Of a stretch of DNA of 64,000 bases, positions 54,484-62,686 are shown piece after piece (within the stretch, counting starts at the first letter, position 1; each line of letters opens with the position of its first letter). The notes beneath the pieces are model-generated. The model ran no database searches, had not been told where the DNA came from, and saw nothing but the letters and a program-made list of their open reading frames with translations. The position numbers and the translations under genes were made by a program. The stretch is from Candidatus Bathyarchaeota archaeon A05DMB-4 (lineage in GTDB: Archaea; Thermoproteota; Bathyarchaeia; Bathyarchaeales; SOJC01): NCBI GenBank assembly GCA_019685575.1, contig JABFQO010000001.1:1-64000 (forward strand), in the 5' to 3' direction.

Positions 54484-56816
54484 GCAAACTATTCCAGACA
54501 GAATCCGTCACGGAAATTTTAGAATACTTGTTGGAAAATGCCAGTGACGCCATCTACGTTCTCGACTTGAAGGGAAATTTTGTAGCCGTCAACCGTAAAG
54601 CCGAAGAATTAACTGGGTTCAAACGGGAAGCCTTTGTCGGGAAATCATTCAGGCATATTATATCACCCAGAGACTTGTCCAAGGCGTTTAAAGGATTCTT
54701 GAGCGTTGCCGGAGGTAAATCTATACGGCTTGAGTTGGGGTTGAAAACTGCGGAAGGCAAGGTTGTTCCGGTGGAGTTAACTTCGACACCGCTGGTTGTG
54801 AAAGGAAAGACTGTGGGAACTTTCGGGATTGTGCGAGATATTAGTGAACGTGTTTTGATGGAGAAAAAATTGCAAGCCATCAACAGAAGGCTGGAAACCG
54901 TTTTGGAAACGGCGATGGAAGGAATTACTATTGTCGACGCTGAACAAAACTTCTGTTTCGTGAACCGAGCTTTTGCCGAGATGTTGGGTTATAAAGAAGA
55001 TGAGCTTATTGGCATGAATATACGAAAACTTGTTGATGATGAAGCTTTTAGAGAAATTAGAAAACAGACTGAACTTAGAAGAAAAGGGAAAGCAACGCGT
55101 TACGAGTTGGCCTTGCGACATAAAAATGGTGAACGCCGCTATTTTCAAGTGTCTGCGTCGCCCTTGTGGAACGAGGACGGAAGCTTCGCGGGCAGCATAG
55201 GCATAGCCTTAGACATTACTGAGCAGAAACTGGCAGAGAAAAAAGTTTTGGAGAGCCAACAAAAATTTAAAGCGCTTTTTTCTGGAAACCCGGAGGCAAC
55301 GGTGTACGTGGATCCCGGTTTTCATGTTTTGGATGTTAATCCGCGTTTTGAAGAGTTGTTTGGGTTTTCATTGGATGAGATTAAGGGTAAGCATATTAAT
55401 GATGTGTTGGTGCCGAGGAATTTGAAGGATGAGGCCCGCGCGTTGGATGAGAAGGCTGGGGAAGGCTACGTTTATCATGACACAGTTAGGAGGAGAAAAG
55501 ATGGTTCTCTGGTTCCTGTCTCCATATCTGCGGCGCCCATAGTTGTTGAAGGTCGGCTTATAGGGTATGTTGGAGTATACAAGGACGTGACTGAAAGAAA
55601 ACAAATGATGGAAGAGTTAAGGGAGTCTGAAGAAAAGTTTAGGAATATTTTTGAAGGCGCCAACGACGCGATTGTGTACGGCGATTCTACTGGTAGAATC
55701 TTAGGCATTAACCGAAAGGGAGAGGAAGTGGCCGGAGTAAAAAGAGAGGAAATTGTAGGGAAACATTTTTGGAAACTGGGGCTCGTCAGCCCGAAAGACG
55801 TACCGAAAATTATGAGCCGATTGAAAAGCCGAATGATGGGCAAACCAGCTTCGGGTTTTGAGCTTGCGATAAAGAGTAAGGACGGTAAGAAGAGGTTTCT
55901 CGAGGTGAACGTTTCCACGCTTCGTAAGGGTGCGCTTCCTGCTGGTTTTTTGGCGATTATTAGAGATGTTACTGAACGGAAGCAGATGATGACTAAGTTG
56001 GAGGAATACTCTCAAACTTTGGAAGTGTTGGTGGAGAAAAGAACGAAGCAATTGAAAGAAGCGCAAGAACAACTTCTTAAAGCCGAACGACTTGCAGCAA
56101 TAGGCCAAGTAGCAGCCATGGTTGGCCACGACTTGCGAAATCCACTCACGGGCATCGCTGGCGCAGTGTATTATTTGAAAACGAAGTTTGGTTCGAAAAT
56201 GGATGAAAAATCTAAGGAAATGATGGAGTTGATTGAGAGGGACGTTGAGTACTCGAACAAGATAATAAGTGATCTTTTGGACTATTCAAGAGAGATACGT
56301 TTAGAAGTTAACGAGACGAATCCAAAGCTGATTCTTGAAGAAGCCTTGTCGATGGTGAATATTCCTGATAATATTAAGTTAACAATCGAAACTCAAGACC
56401 AGCCTGCGATGAAGGTGGATGTTGAGAAAATTAAAAGAGTATTCGTCAACATCGTCAAAAACGCGGTCGACGCCATGCCCCACGGCGGCAGTCTCACAAT
56501 TAAAAGTATGAGAAAAAACGGTAACGTAGAAATCACCTTTGCAGATACGGGTGTGGGCATGCCTAGGGATGTTTTGGAGAAAATCTGGACGCCGTTCTTC
56601 ACGACGAAGGCGAAGGGCATGGGCTTGGGCCTGCCCATCTGCAAACGCATCATAGACGCACACGGCGGCAGCATATCGGCAAAAAGCGCCACGGGAAAGG
56701 GCACGATTTTCACGGTAACTATTCCCCTCGAGCCCCCGCAATCCATAAGTGAAGGAGGTGAAAAAGTATGGGTGACCCCGCGAGAATCTTGGTTGTCGAT
56801 GATGATGAAAGCATAA
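54453..56816 (+). CDS. Multi-PAS sensor histidine kinase
   Basis: 787 residues without membrane segments, so a cytoplasmic sensor. Four PAS domains follow each other (about 15-125, 140-255, 265-385 and 395-510), each ending with an IVRDISER/IALDITEQ/VYKDVTERK/IIRDVTERK linker. A coiled coil leads to the HisKA helix with phospho-acceptor His559 (MVGHDLRNPL). The ATPase domain has N-box NIVKNAVDAM, G1 FADTGVGMP, F-box FFTTKAKGMGLGLP and G2 SATGKGTIF. The response regulator starts inside its last codons, at a strong GGAGGTG site. Confidence 0.94.
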   Translation: MGECSEEGRLSKLFQTESVTEILEYLLENASDAIYVLDLKGNFVAVNRKAEELTGFKREAFVGKSFRHIISPRDLSKAFKGFLSVAGGKSIRLELGLKTAEGKVVPVELTSTPLVVKGKTVGTFGIVRDISERVLMEKKLQAINRRLETVLETAMEGITIVDAEQNFCFVNRAFAEMLGYKEDELIGMNIRKLVDDEAFREIRKQTELRRKGKATRYELALRHKNGERRYFQVSASPLWNEDGSFAGSIGIALDITEQKLAEKKVLESQQKFKALFSGNPEATVYVDPGFHVLDVNPRFEELFGFSLDEIKGKHINDVLVPRNLKDEARALDEKAGEGYVYHDTVRRRKDGSLVPVSISAAPIVVEGRLIGYVGVYKDVTERKQMMEELRESEEKFRNIFEGANDAIVYGDSTGRILGINRKGEEVAGVKREEIVGKHFWKLGLVSPKDVPKIMSRLKSRMMGKPASGFELAIKSKDGKKRFLEVNVSTLRKGALPAGFLAIIRDVTERKQMMTKLEEYSQTLEVLVEKRTKQLKEAQEQLLKAERLAAIGQVAAMVGHDLRNPLTGIAGAVYYLKTKFGSKMDEKSKEMMELIERDVEYSNKIISDLLDYSREIRLEVNETNPKLILEEALSMVNIPDNIKLTIETQDQPAMKVDVEKIKRVFVNIVKNAVDAMPHGGSLTIKSMRKNGNVEITFADTGVGMPRDVLEKIWTPFFTTKAKGMGLGLPICKRIIDAHGGSISAKSATGKGTIFTVTIPLEPPQSISEGGEKVWVTPRESWLSMMMKA

Positions 56817-57241
56817 GGAAAACCCTTGCGACGATACTTGAAGATAAAGGCTATGTCGTTGATACTGCGGAAAATGGAAAAGACGCCATTAAGAAATCCA
56901 ATCGAAGATTCTACAACTTAGCGTTGATAGACATCCGACTTCCCGACATGACGGGCACCGAACTTTTGACTTCAATGAAAGAAACGACGCCTAAAATGGT
57001 TAAAATCATCATAACAGGCTACCCGTCCTTGCAGACTGCCGTGGAAGCCGTCAACAAAGGTGCAGACGCGTATATTTTGAAGCCTTTCAAGATGAGCAAC
57101 GTGCTCGACATGATTGAGAAGCACTTGAGGAAACAGCGAGAAGAGAAAAAATACAGCGAGGAAAAAGTCACAGAATTCATCGAAACACGGGCTAAGGAAC
57201 TAGAAGAAGAAAAAACACTGCATACGATGAAACATCGCTAA
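56768..57241 (+). CDS. Response regulator with receiver domain and coiled-coil tail
   Basis: 157 residues. A CheY-like receiver (about 5-120) has acidic pocket ILVVDDDES, phosphorylated Asp55 in LIDIRLPDM, switch residue in IIITGYP and Lys in ILKPF. A charged helical tail of about 30 residues follows. There is no DNA-binding domain, so it signals by protein contact. It starts 49 bases before the end of the histidine kinase gene. It completes a two-component pair. Confidence 0.94.
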   Translation: MGDPARILVVDDDESIRKTLATILEDKGYVVDTAENGKDAIKKSNRRFYNLALIDIRLPDMTGTELLTSMKETTPKMVKIIITGYPSLQTAVEAVNKGADAYILKPFKMSNVLDMIEKHLRKQREEKKYSEEKVTEFIETRAKELEEEKTLHTMKHR

Positions 57242-57264
57242 ATGAGACTAGAAGAACCGTTTCC

Positions 57265-57307
57265 ATGGTGCTATGCAAAAACGATACTAGAGGATAGAGG
57301 CGTGTGT
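57265..57307 (+). repeat. Partial copy C of the dispersed intergenic repeat
   Basis: About 40 bases with GTGCTATGC(A)AAACGATACT and GGCGTGTG in the same order and orientation as copy A (13477). It is more diverged and truncated, and begins 24 bases after a gene stop. A 15-base AC-rich match (ACACACCCGCAACAC) near 58904 could be the far end of a split copy, but this is too short to be sure. Confidence 0.45.
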
Positions 57308-57403
57308 TCACCCAGAATCCTTAACATTCGCCAATAAACCGTCAACTGGAAAATCAAAAAATCGGCGCAAACCAGTTAGTCGTCCCCTTTTTGGAATCAT
57401 TTG

Positions 57404-57838
57404 CTATATAGGCACATAGAGCATGACGTAAACGTATATGCCCAAAACCAGCCCGAGTAACCACAAGACAACGGTAACCCGCATAACCTGCTTCTTCTTA
57501 AAACAATCGTTGATGTTTCGGGAAAAAGCCCAAGCACCGACAAGGAATACCCCAAGAATTTCTGCGATGCTTCCTGCGATGGAATGAATAATCGTAACCA
57601 TCGCAAATCGGTCATACACGTTCTCGAAAATGCCTCCCATGCTCCGCAAAGAGGGCAACATCACCGCAAGAATCGTAATCGTGTGCAAAACCACGGCCAC
57701 AGTCATCAGCCAACCATGCGCTTTGTAGTTTCGTTTTATTTTTACTCGCATGGCAAGAGAGATGAAAACCAAGACCACAATTTGTAAGATCAAACTCACG
57801 TCAGCAAAAAACGGGGCATTCGGATTGAAAAGACCCAT
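57404..57838 (-). CDS. Four-helix membrane protein, DUF420-like
   Basis: From ATG 57838 (MGLFNPNAPFFADV) the protein has four membrane segments (about 13-30, 42-62, 83-105 and 120-140). Conserved-looking histidines sit in KAHGWLM, VVLHTIT and IIHSIAGSIAE, which resemble the DUF420/YozB family linked to haem-copper oxidase assembly or haem binding. The longer frame would overlap the superoxide reductase-like gene upstream and is rejected. It lies 36 bases after that gene and is probably cotranscribed with it. Confidence 0.72.
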   Translation of the reverse strand: MGLFNPNAPFFADVSLILQIVVLVFISLAMRVKIKRNYKAHGWLMTVAVVLHTITILAVMLPSLRSMGGIFENVYDRFAMVTIIHSIAGSIAEILGVFLVGAWAFSRNINDCFKKKQVMRVTVVLWLLGLVLGIYVYVMLYVPI

Positions 57839-57873
57839 ATTCTCACTTGCCAAATATCTTTCTATGGGTTCGT

Positions 57874-58404
57874 CTAAAAGCCTTGCTGTAAAGAGACATT
57901 GAAAAGAAAAACATGCGCTCGGTGTAGACAATTTCCGTGTGCCCCGTATCTTTGGCGCATAAGCAAGATGAGGGCTGAAACAATGGCTATGATGGCAAGC
58001 AATTGAACAACCGAGAATTCTGGAACTTCTACCGGACCAAACCAGTTCGTGTCGCCGCCATTCCCGTGAACGTTGCAGTTCGGCCTTGCGCGCACATTAA
58101 CTACGCCGATGACTTGGCCTAGATTATGTTGCACGACGAAAGGGTCGGTCTGAACTGGCGGCCATGATAAATTAATCGTTTGGACGGTTCCATTAATCTC
58201 AACTTCAACCCTGTTCACAAAATGAATGGACGTCGGCAGAGCATGCCTCACCGTGATGTTAAGAACAGTATCAGACCCGTTCGTCCAAGGCACTATACCC
58301 AGCACATTGGGCACATCAGCAAAGGCAGGCCCAACCTGAAACGCAACAACCATCACAAAACCCAAAACCAACAAAGCAACTAGGCGAATTCCCAACCCAA
58401 TCAT
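57874..58404 (-). CDS. Exported, membrane-anchored superoxide reductase-like protein
   Basis: A signal peptide or N-terminal anchor (about 5-28, ending PAFADVP) is followed by a beta-rich domain of about 90 residues. It has the superoxide reductase layout: TVRHALPTSIHFVNRVEVEI (two histidines, resembling HPxxxxHxI) and RARPNCNVHG (CNxHG, Fe-binding Cys and His). A PEF motif (VEVPEFSVVQLLAII) then starts a C-terminal membrane helix with a basic end, as in archaeal PEF-CTERM sorting signals. The usual N-terminal EKH motif is not seen. It may remove superoxide outside the cell, or may bind metal for another purpose. Confidence 0.68.
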   Translation of the reverse strand: MIGLGIRLVALLVLGFVMVVAFQVGPAFADVPNVLGIVPWTNGSDTVLNITVRHALPTSIHFVNRVEVEINGTVQTINLSWPPVQTDPFVVQHNLGQVIGVVNVRARPNCNVHGNGGDTNWFGPVEVPEFSVVQLLAIIAIVSALILLMRQRYGAHGNCLHRAHVFLFNVSLQQGF

Positions 58405-58582
58405 AACAACTTCAACCAAACAAATAAATGTAAAACGAAATATTTAACGCTTAAATGATAAAAAACAAGGAATGTTCAAAATCTTGTGGTTGACGTCTCC
58501 AGATATATGTCACGTATCGTAATAGAGGTTAAATTTTAAAAGCGCCAAGAACAAATATCAGAGAACAATGTAGGTGCAGTAA

Positions 58583-58900
58583 TTGTCGGAAGAAAGAGTA
58601 ACGAAAATCCTCACCAACCCACAACTTTCACCGATAAAACGGATGCTCGAAAAAGACCACGCCATCGACTGCTTGTTCCTGCTTTACATGGGAAAAGGCA
58701 AATGGAAAGACGCCAAGGACTACATGCGAAAACACGGCTTAACCCTCAGCGACGGCACATTCCGCATGCGAATGATGGAAATCGAATCCCTAGGCATGGC
58801 AAAATCCACACCAATCGACCCACTCAAAAAATTCTGGACCATCACCCGAAAAGGCGAAAACATCACAAAACTACTCCTAGACATGTTCGAAAAACTCTAA
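58583..58900 (+). CDS. Small helix-turn-helix protein
   Basis: 105 residues, TTG start at 58583. The middle and end fit a winged helix: DYMRKHGLTLSDGTFRMRMMEIESLGMAKSTP and a WTITRKGENITKLLLDMF ending typical of archaeal small regulators. A probable transcription factor upstream of the pilin/roadblock genes. Confidence 0.75.
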   Translation: MSEERVTKILTNPQLSPIKRMLEKDHAIDCLFLLYMGKGKWKDAKDYMRKHGLTLSDGTFRMRMMEIESLGMAKSTPIDPLKKFWTITRKGENITKLLLDMFEKL

Positions 58901-59057
58901 CAAACACACCCGCAACACCGCAATATGCCTTCACAATGTGGAATAGACAATTTTTGAGGTTCGTCCTTATTAATATGATGTCGTAATTCGTAAGATTTAA
59001 ATGTCGAGTTATCGTTTACATTCTTGTGAACTCAAGCAAGGAGGGATACATACCAAA

Positions 59058-59474
59058 ATGAGAAAACTCTTTAAGAGTAGAAAGGCGCTCAGCCCTGTCG
59101 TTGCAGCCATTATACTCATCGCCGTAACAGTCGCCGTATCCATCGCCGTAGCCGCATGGATGGGAGCACTAACCTTCAGCTTCACATCAACAGAACAAGT
59201 TTCAATCACAAACCTACAATTCATTGGCGCTAGCAACAATATCATCCGTGTAACGATGCGAAACTCGGGCACAACACCAGTAACAATTAACGAAGCGTGG
59301 GTTAACAACGTTCAGCAAAGTACTACCACCCCGATTTTACCGACAACTCTTGCTGCAAACAGCGTAGCATACTTAAACATCACGTACGGGTGGACTGCCG
59401 GCGACAACTACGAAGTGAAACTAGTTTCCTCAAAGGGCAACACGTTCCTAAGATCAGGAATTGCACCAGCTTAA
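59058..59474 (+). CDS. Archaeal type IV pilin-like protein
   Basis: From ATG 59058, preceded by GGAGGG, the protein has a class III (prepilin) signal: MRKLFKSRKA then LSPVVAAIILIAVTVAVSIAVAAWMG. The peptidase should cut between Ala10 and Leu11, leaving the hydrophobic helix as the filament core. A beta-rich domain of about 105 residues with Thr/Asn-rich strands follows (Pilin_N/DUF1628 type). It starts the set with the coiled-coil and roadblock genes. An upstream frame to 59001 is not part of it. Confidence 0.9.
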   Translation: MRKLFKSRKALSPVVAAIILIAVTVAVSIAVAAWMGALTFSFTSTEQVSITNLQFIGASNNIIRVTMRNSGTTPVTINEAWVNNVQQSTTTPILPTTLAANSVAYLNITYGWTAGDNYEVKLVSSKGNTFLRSGIAPA

Positions 59475-59555
59475 AACGAAAAATTCGTTTAGTTTGAATG
59501 GGGGCAGAGAAATGCCTTTTTCTTTCCCATTATCCGTGGAGGTGTAAAAAACAAA

Positions 59556-59981
59556 ATGGTCATAGAACTAAAAGAATATGATTCAGCCTCAGAAATAGCC
59601 AAAAACATAGAAACAGAAATAACCCAAACGAAAAGCATGCTAGGAGAATACCTGCGTCGCCTAGACGAAATCCGAAACCTAGCAGAACGCTCAAAGAAAA
59701 TCCGAGAAGTAGTCTTCAAACTCGCAGGCAAAAAAGCCGGCCAAGAAAACCTCGGCGAAATCTCGGTGGGCGGGCTCAGCGTTGTACTTGACGCGAATCC
59801 ATTTCACGAGTTGACCGCCATCGAAGAAGTCGTCCGCAGCCAACAAGAACGCCTGCTGGTTCTGCAAAAGGCACGGGAAGCCCTAAAATGGGTGGATCAA
59901 ATAGGCGACACTGAAGGCCTCAAGTACCTTGTTCTCGAAAACGACGGAGTCCCGGAGAGGATTCTGTTTAAAGTTTCATAA
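59556..59981 (+). CDS. Coiled-coil protein of the pilin/roadblock set
   Basis: 141 residues. Two helical regions (about 5-55 and 85-120) with heptad character flank a short LGEISVGGLSVVLDANPFHEL segment; a small beta end (LKYLVLENDGVPERILFKVS) closes it. No known motif. A GGAGGTG site precedes the ATG. It lies 20 bases before the roadblock gene, so the two are likely cotranscribed. Confidence 0.75.
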   Translation: MVIELKEYDSASEIAKNIETEITQTKSMLGEYLRRLDEIRNLAERSKKIREVVFKLAGKKAGQENLGEISVGGLSVVLDANPFHELTAIEEVVRSQQERLLVLQKAREALKWVDQIGDTEGLKYLVLENDGVPERILFKVS

Positions 59982-60001
59982 AAATGATGGAGTGAGTAAA
60001 A

Positions 60002-60841
60002 ATGTACGATGAAGCATACTCAGCCGCATTACAGAATGCACTAACGGAAATCCGAAACATTTGCCCAGACGTGCACACGTCCTTCCTCTTCGACAAGGAC
60101 GGTTCAATAATCGCAGGAGACAACGGAACACAAGAGTATAACCTAGAAAAAACCGTAAACTCGATGGAAGGCATCTTCGAAAAAGCCGAAACCATCGGCG
60201 GACTAGACGCCCTAGTCATTTACGGAAACAGGGGCAAAGTCCACATCTCTTGCGTCAACGACATGTACCTCGCGCTGGTGGCATCGGAAAAAGCAGACAT
60301 GACCTACATTCAAACGATCTCTCGGGTACTAATCCCAACAGTAATAAAACTTTTGGACAGCATCACCTCCACCCCATTCAAACCTGCACCTCCAAAACCG
60401 CCAGAATTGTCTCCGTTTCCGCTGAAAAAGGAACCGGAAATGAAAGTAGAGGAAGACGCGTTTGTTGATGAAGAAGAAGATATGACGAAGCCAATAACGA
60501 AGCCAGAAGAACCCGAACCAATAGAAAAAGAAACATTAGACGAAGTTTCAAACCAACTCATCGTCGACACCTTGGGCGGACTGCTAGTACGCGGAGACAC
60601 AGTAGAGGTCGACCCACATGTTCTCGAGGAATGGACGCAAACCTATAGCGATACGGAGATCCGAGAAGTCGAAATAGAAACCTTCAACGGCAACTCAACC
60701 CAATGCAAAGTCAAACCAATAAAAGACTCAAAACTAGAAGGCAAAGGGCTAATCCGAATCCCAGAAAAAGTCTGCCAAGCGCTCGAGGTAAGAAAAGGAG
60801 AACTCGTCAAGGTCAGCCCATTAATAGAAGAAGAGGAATAA
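60002..60841 (+). CDS. Roadblock/LC7 protein with C-terminal beta-barrel-like domain
   Basis: Residues 1-120 form a roadblock/LC7 fold (LTEIRNICPDVHTSFLFDKDGSIIAG, then LDALVIYGNRGKVHISCVNDMYLALVAS). These proteins regulate small Ras-like GTPases or anchor complexes. An acidic Pro-rich linker (about 125-180) leads to a C-terminal domain with LIVDTLGGLLVRGDTVEVDP and LIRIPEKVCQALEVRKGELVKVSP, which resembles AbrB- or double-psi-barrel-like strands. Two bases separate it from the next gene. No GTPase gene is in the window. Confidence 0.85.
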   Translation: MYDEAYSAALQNALTEIRNICPDVHTSFLFDKDGSIIAGDNGTQEYNLEKTVNSMEGIFEKAETIGGLDALVIYGNRGKVHISCVNDMYLALVASEKADMTYIQTISRVLIPTVIKLLDSITSTPFKPAPPKPPELSPFPLKKEPEMKVEEDAFVDEEEDMTKPITKPEEPEPIEKETLDEVSNQLIVDTLGGLLVRGDTVEVDPHVLEEWTQTYSDTEIREVEIETFNGNSTQCKVKPIKDSKLEGKGLIRIPEKVCQALEVRKGELVKVSPLIEEEE

Positions 60842-60843
60842 AA

Positions 60844-61293
60844 ATGCCAAAAACAAAAAGCAAACTTGAAAAAATCAATCAAGAAAACATCGAAATAGGC
60901 CTAGACGAAATCAAACCGAAAGAACCACATCCACAAACTCAACTAAAAACAAGAGTCAAAGAACCACCTGCTCCCACCATCAACACGATGCTAAGTGAAC
61001 TAAAATCAAAAGAAGGCATCATCGGATACATCCTGAGAAACACCAGATCAGCATCAATAGACCTAAACGACCCGACAAAAATCATCGACTATGCAGTGCT
61101 ATCTTCTTCCGCCATAGACACCGGAGACGAACTCTCACGAACTTTCGACTTGGGCGAAATCAAACATGTAATCGTTGAAGGAAAAACAGCAAAACTACTC
61201 TCCGTAACAATCGGCGAAAACAACATCAGCGTCTTCATGGACAAAAACGTCGACCACAACCAAATCTACAAAACTCTAATCCACACCGTCTAA
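60844..61293 (+). CDS. Second roadblock-like protein
   Basis: 149 residues from ATG 60844. A basic/charged N terminus of about 50 residues is followed by a roadblock-like half (MLSELKSKEGIIGYILRNTRSASID, VIVEGKTAKLLSVTIGENNISVFMDKN). It directly follows the first roadblock gene and could form a heterodimer with it, as LC7-type proteins often do. It closes the set; a long inverted repeat follows at 61334. Confidence 0.78.
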   Translation: MPKTKSKLEKINQENIEIGLDEIKPKEPHPQTQLKTRVKEPPAPTINTMLSELKSKEGIIGYILRNTRSASIDLNDPTKIIDYAVLSSSAIDTGDELSRTFDLGEIKHVIVEGKTAKLLSVTIGENNISVFMDKNVDHNQIYKTLIHTV

Positions 61294-61333
61294 AGCGCCT
61301 TTCTTTCCATATTCTAATCCAAATCTCCGGGAA

Positions 61334-61403
61334 GATGAGCGCTGAGAAAAAAGGAAATTAACATTATTCTCAATCCCCTCCCCCTTTCCTTCTCAGCCTC
61401 ATC
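61334..61403. repeat. Long imperfect inverted repeat downstream of the roadblock genes
   Basis: GATGAGCGCTGAGAAAAAAGGAAA is matched by the inverted TTTCCTTCTCAGCCTCATC, giving a stem of about 19 pairs with small bulges and a loop of about 25 bases. A T-rich run (61424-61438) and a second hairpin (AGCCGTT/AACGGCT, 61447-61463) follow. It may be a terminator or stable RNA hairpin at the 3' end of the operon. Confidence 0.55.
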
Positions 61404-61531
61404 CCATTGGAGATAGTACCGATTTTTATTTTTTTATCATCCAAGTAGCCGTTTTTAACGGCTGTCTTCTTGAAGAAACAATGTTTAAATAAACCGCGAA
61501 ATAGAGATACTTTTGAATGCGCATAGTTTAG

Positions 61532-61828
61532 GTGAAGTTGTTGGTTCAAAAGGAGAAGGAGGTCACTGTTGGTCATCGTGGACGTTTTGACATTATAGCG
61601 AACATTTTGAATTCTTCGTTGAACGGCGCGAAAAAGACGCAGTTAATGTATAAATGCAATTTGAGTTTTAAGCAGTTGGGAACCTACTTGAGCTTTCTCC
61701 TTGACAAGAAACTTCTCAACGGAAAACTTTCACGACAAAGCCGAGAATCCATCTTGTACATAACCACCGAAAAGGGGCTTTCTTTTCTTAAAGCCTACCG
61801 CACTTTAAACGCACTTTTAACGGCTTAA
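61532..61828 (+). CDS. Small winged-helix regulator (HTH_45-like), copy 1
   Basis: 98 residues, GTG start at 61532 following a TATA-like TTTAAATAAA near 61483. The domain reads RGRFDIIANILNSSLNGAKKTQLMYKCNLSFKQLGTYLSFLLDKKLL and closes with LYITTEKGLSFLKAYRTL. This is the pattern of archaeal small winged helices that recognise DNA as dimers. It is related to the gene at 62274, and the stop overlaps the convergent HTH gene by four bases. Confidence 0.82.
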   Translation: MKLLVQKEKEVTVGHRGRFDIIANILNSSLNGAKKTQLMYKCNLSFKQLGTYLSFLLDKKLLNGKLSRQSRESILYITTEKGLSFLKAYRTLNALLTA

Positions 61829-62154
61829 CCGACGGTTTCAGTTTCAAGCGAGGTTCTCTCGAAGAATCGTGAAAACGATCGAGACATCTTCATTTTTTTG
61901 TTTTCCGGGTCGAGCTTGACGAAGGTGTATTTTGCAAGAAAATCCGTGACAACCCGAATCTTTAAAGGAGTTAGATGAGTTTTTTCGGCTAGTTCGTTTA
62001 TGTCGTGCCATCGACCATCTTGAAGTATTCTCAGTATTCGCTCGATACTTTGATCGGTCAACGAGCATCCTTTCTTGTTGGTTCTCCAGTTAGGCATGCT
62101 GGTTCTTAAGATTTCTGAAGTTTTCTTGAGGAAGAATTTTCTATAATCAAACAC
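61825..62154 (-). CDS. Small helix-turn-helix protein
   Basis: 109 residues; the middle holds a winged helix, SIERILRILQDGRWHDINELAEKTHLTPLKIRVVTDFLAKYTFVKLD. A basic N terminus (DYRKFFLKKTSEILRTSMPNWRTNKKG) and a short C-terminal extension flank it. It converges with copy 1 and lies head-to-head with the gene at 62274, so the 62155-62273 spacer may hold shared operators. Target unknown. Confidence 0.72.
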   Translation of the reverse strand: MFDYRKFFLKKTSEILRTSMPNWRTNKKGCSLTDQSIERILRILQDGRWHDINELAEKTHLTPLKIRVVTDFLAKYTFVKLDPENKKMKMSRSFSRFFERTSLETETVG

Positions 62155-62273
62155 ATGGAGTAATCTTCTAGAATATTATGCAAGTCGTAATATGCTTGCT
62201 TGGGGAATTTTCCTTTTTAGGCTTTCCATTCTTTGGTTTGTTATAGACAAGTGTTATAGACGAGGTTTATAGA

Positions 62274-62612
62274 TTGATAAACTGGGACAACCCGCAAAAA
62301 AGGCGCGACCGACTGTATATCATCGCAGAAATTCTCGACATCGCCAAGGAAGGAACCTTAAAAACCCAAATCATGTACCGAGCCAACCTTAGTTTTACAC
62401 AGTTGAACGAGTATTTGGATCTGCTTGTAAACATGAAGTTAGTCGGACTACAAGAAAGCGGAGAAAAAATAATTTACAAAACTACCCCAAAAGGGCTACA
62501 ATACTTGCAGAACTATAAGGAAATAATTGAACTACTAAAAAACAACAACGATAACGGCAAGCCAAACATCAAGGGTGGACCCACCATATACTGGGTCAAA
62601 AAAACACCATAA
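62274..62612 (+). CDS. Small winged-helix regulator (HTH_45-like), copy 2
   Basis: 112 residues, TTG start at 62274. It shares the domain of copy 1: RRDRLYIIAEILDIAKEGTLKTQIMYRANLSFTQLNEYLDLLVNMKLVGL and a closing YKTTPKGLQYLQNYKEI. A Lys/Asn/Gly-rich tail follows. It may control the neighbouring secreted protein gene or the roadblock/pilin set; this is an inference from position. Confidence 0.82.
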   Translation: MINWDNPQKRRDRLYIIAEILDIAKEGTLKTQIMYRANLSFTQLNEYLDLLVNMKLVGLQESGEKIIYKTTPKGLQYLQNYKEIIELLKNNNDNGKPNIKGGPTIYWVKKTP

Positions 62613-62650
62613 ACCGCCAAAACATTTCCATCTTTTTCGCGTCCCCTCGA

Positions 62651-62672
62651 ACTTTTTTTTTAAAAAAAGAGA
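62651..62672. terminator. Probable bidirectional T/A-run terminator
   Basis: A run of nine T followed by seven A sits between two genes whose ends face each other (62612 and 62687). It provides an oligo-U tract for both transcripts, the usual archaeal terminator signal. Confidence 0.55.
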
Positions 62673-62686
62673 AAAAATTTGGGGGT

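Noticed and set aside
57265-58918. One repeat copy split by a 1.6-kb insertion carrying the superoxide reductase-like genes
   Set aside because: The right-hand match is only 15 AC-rich bases, which may occur by chance; kept only as a remark under copy C.
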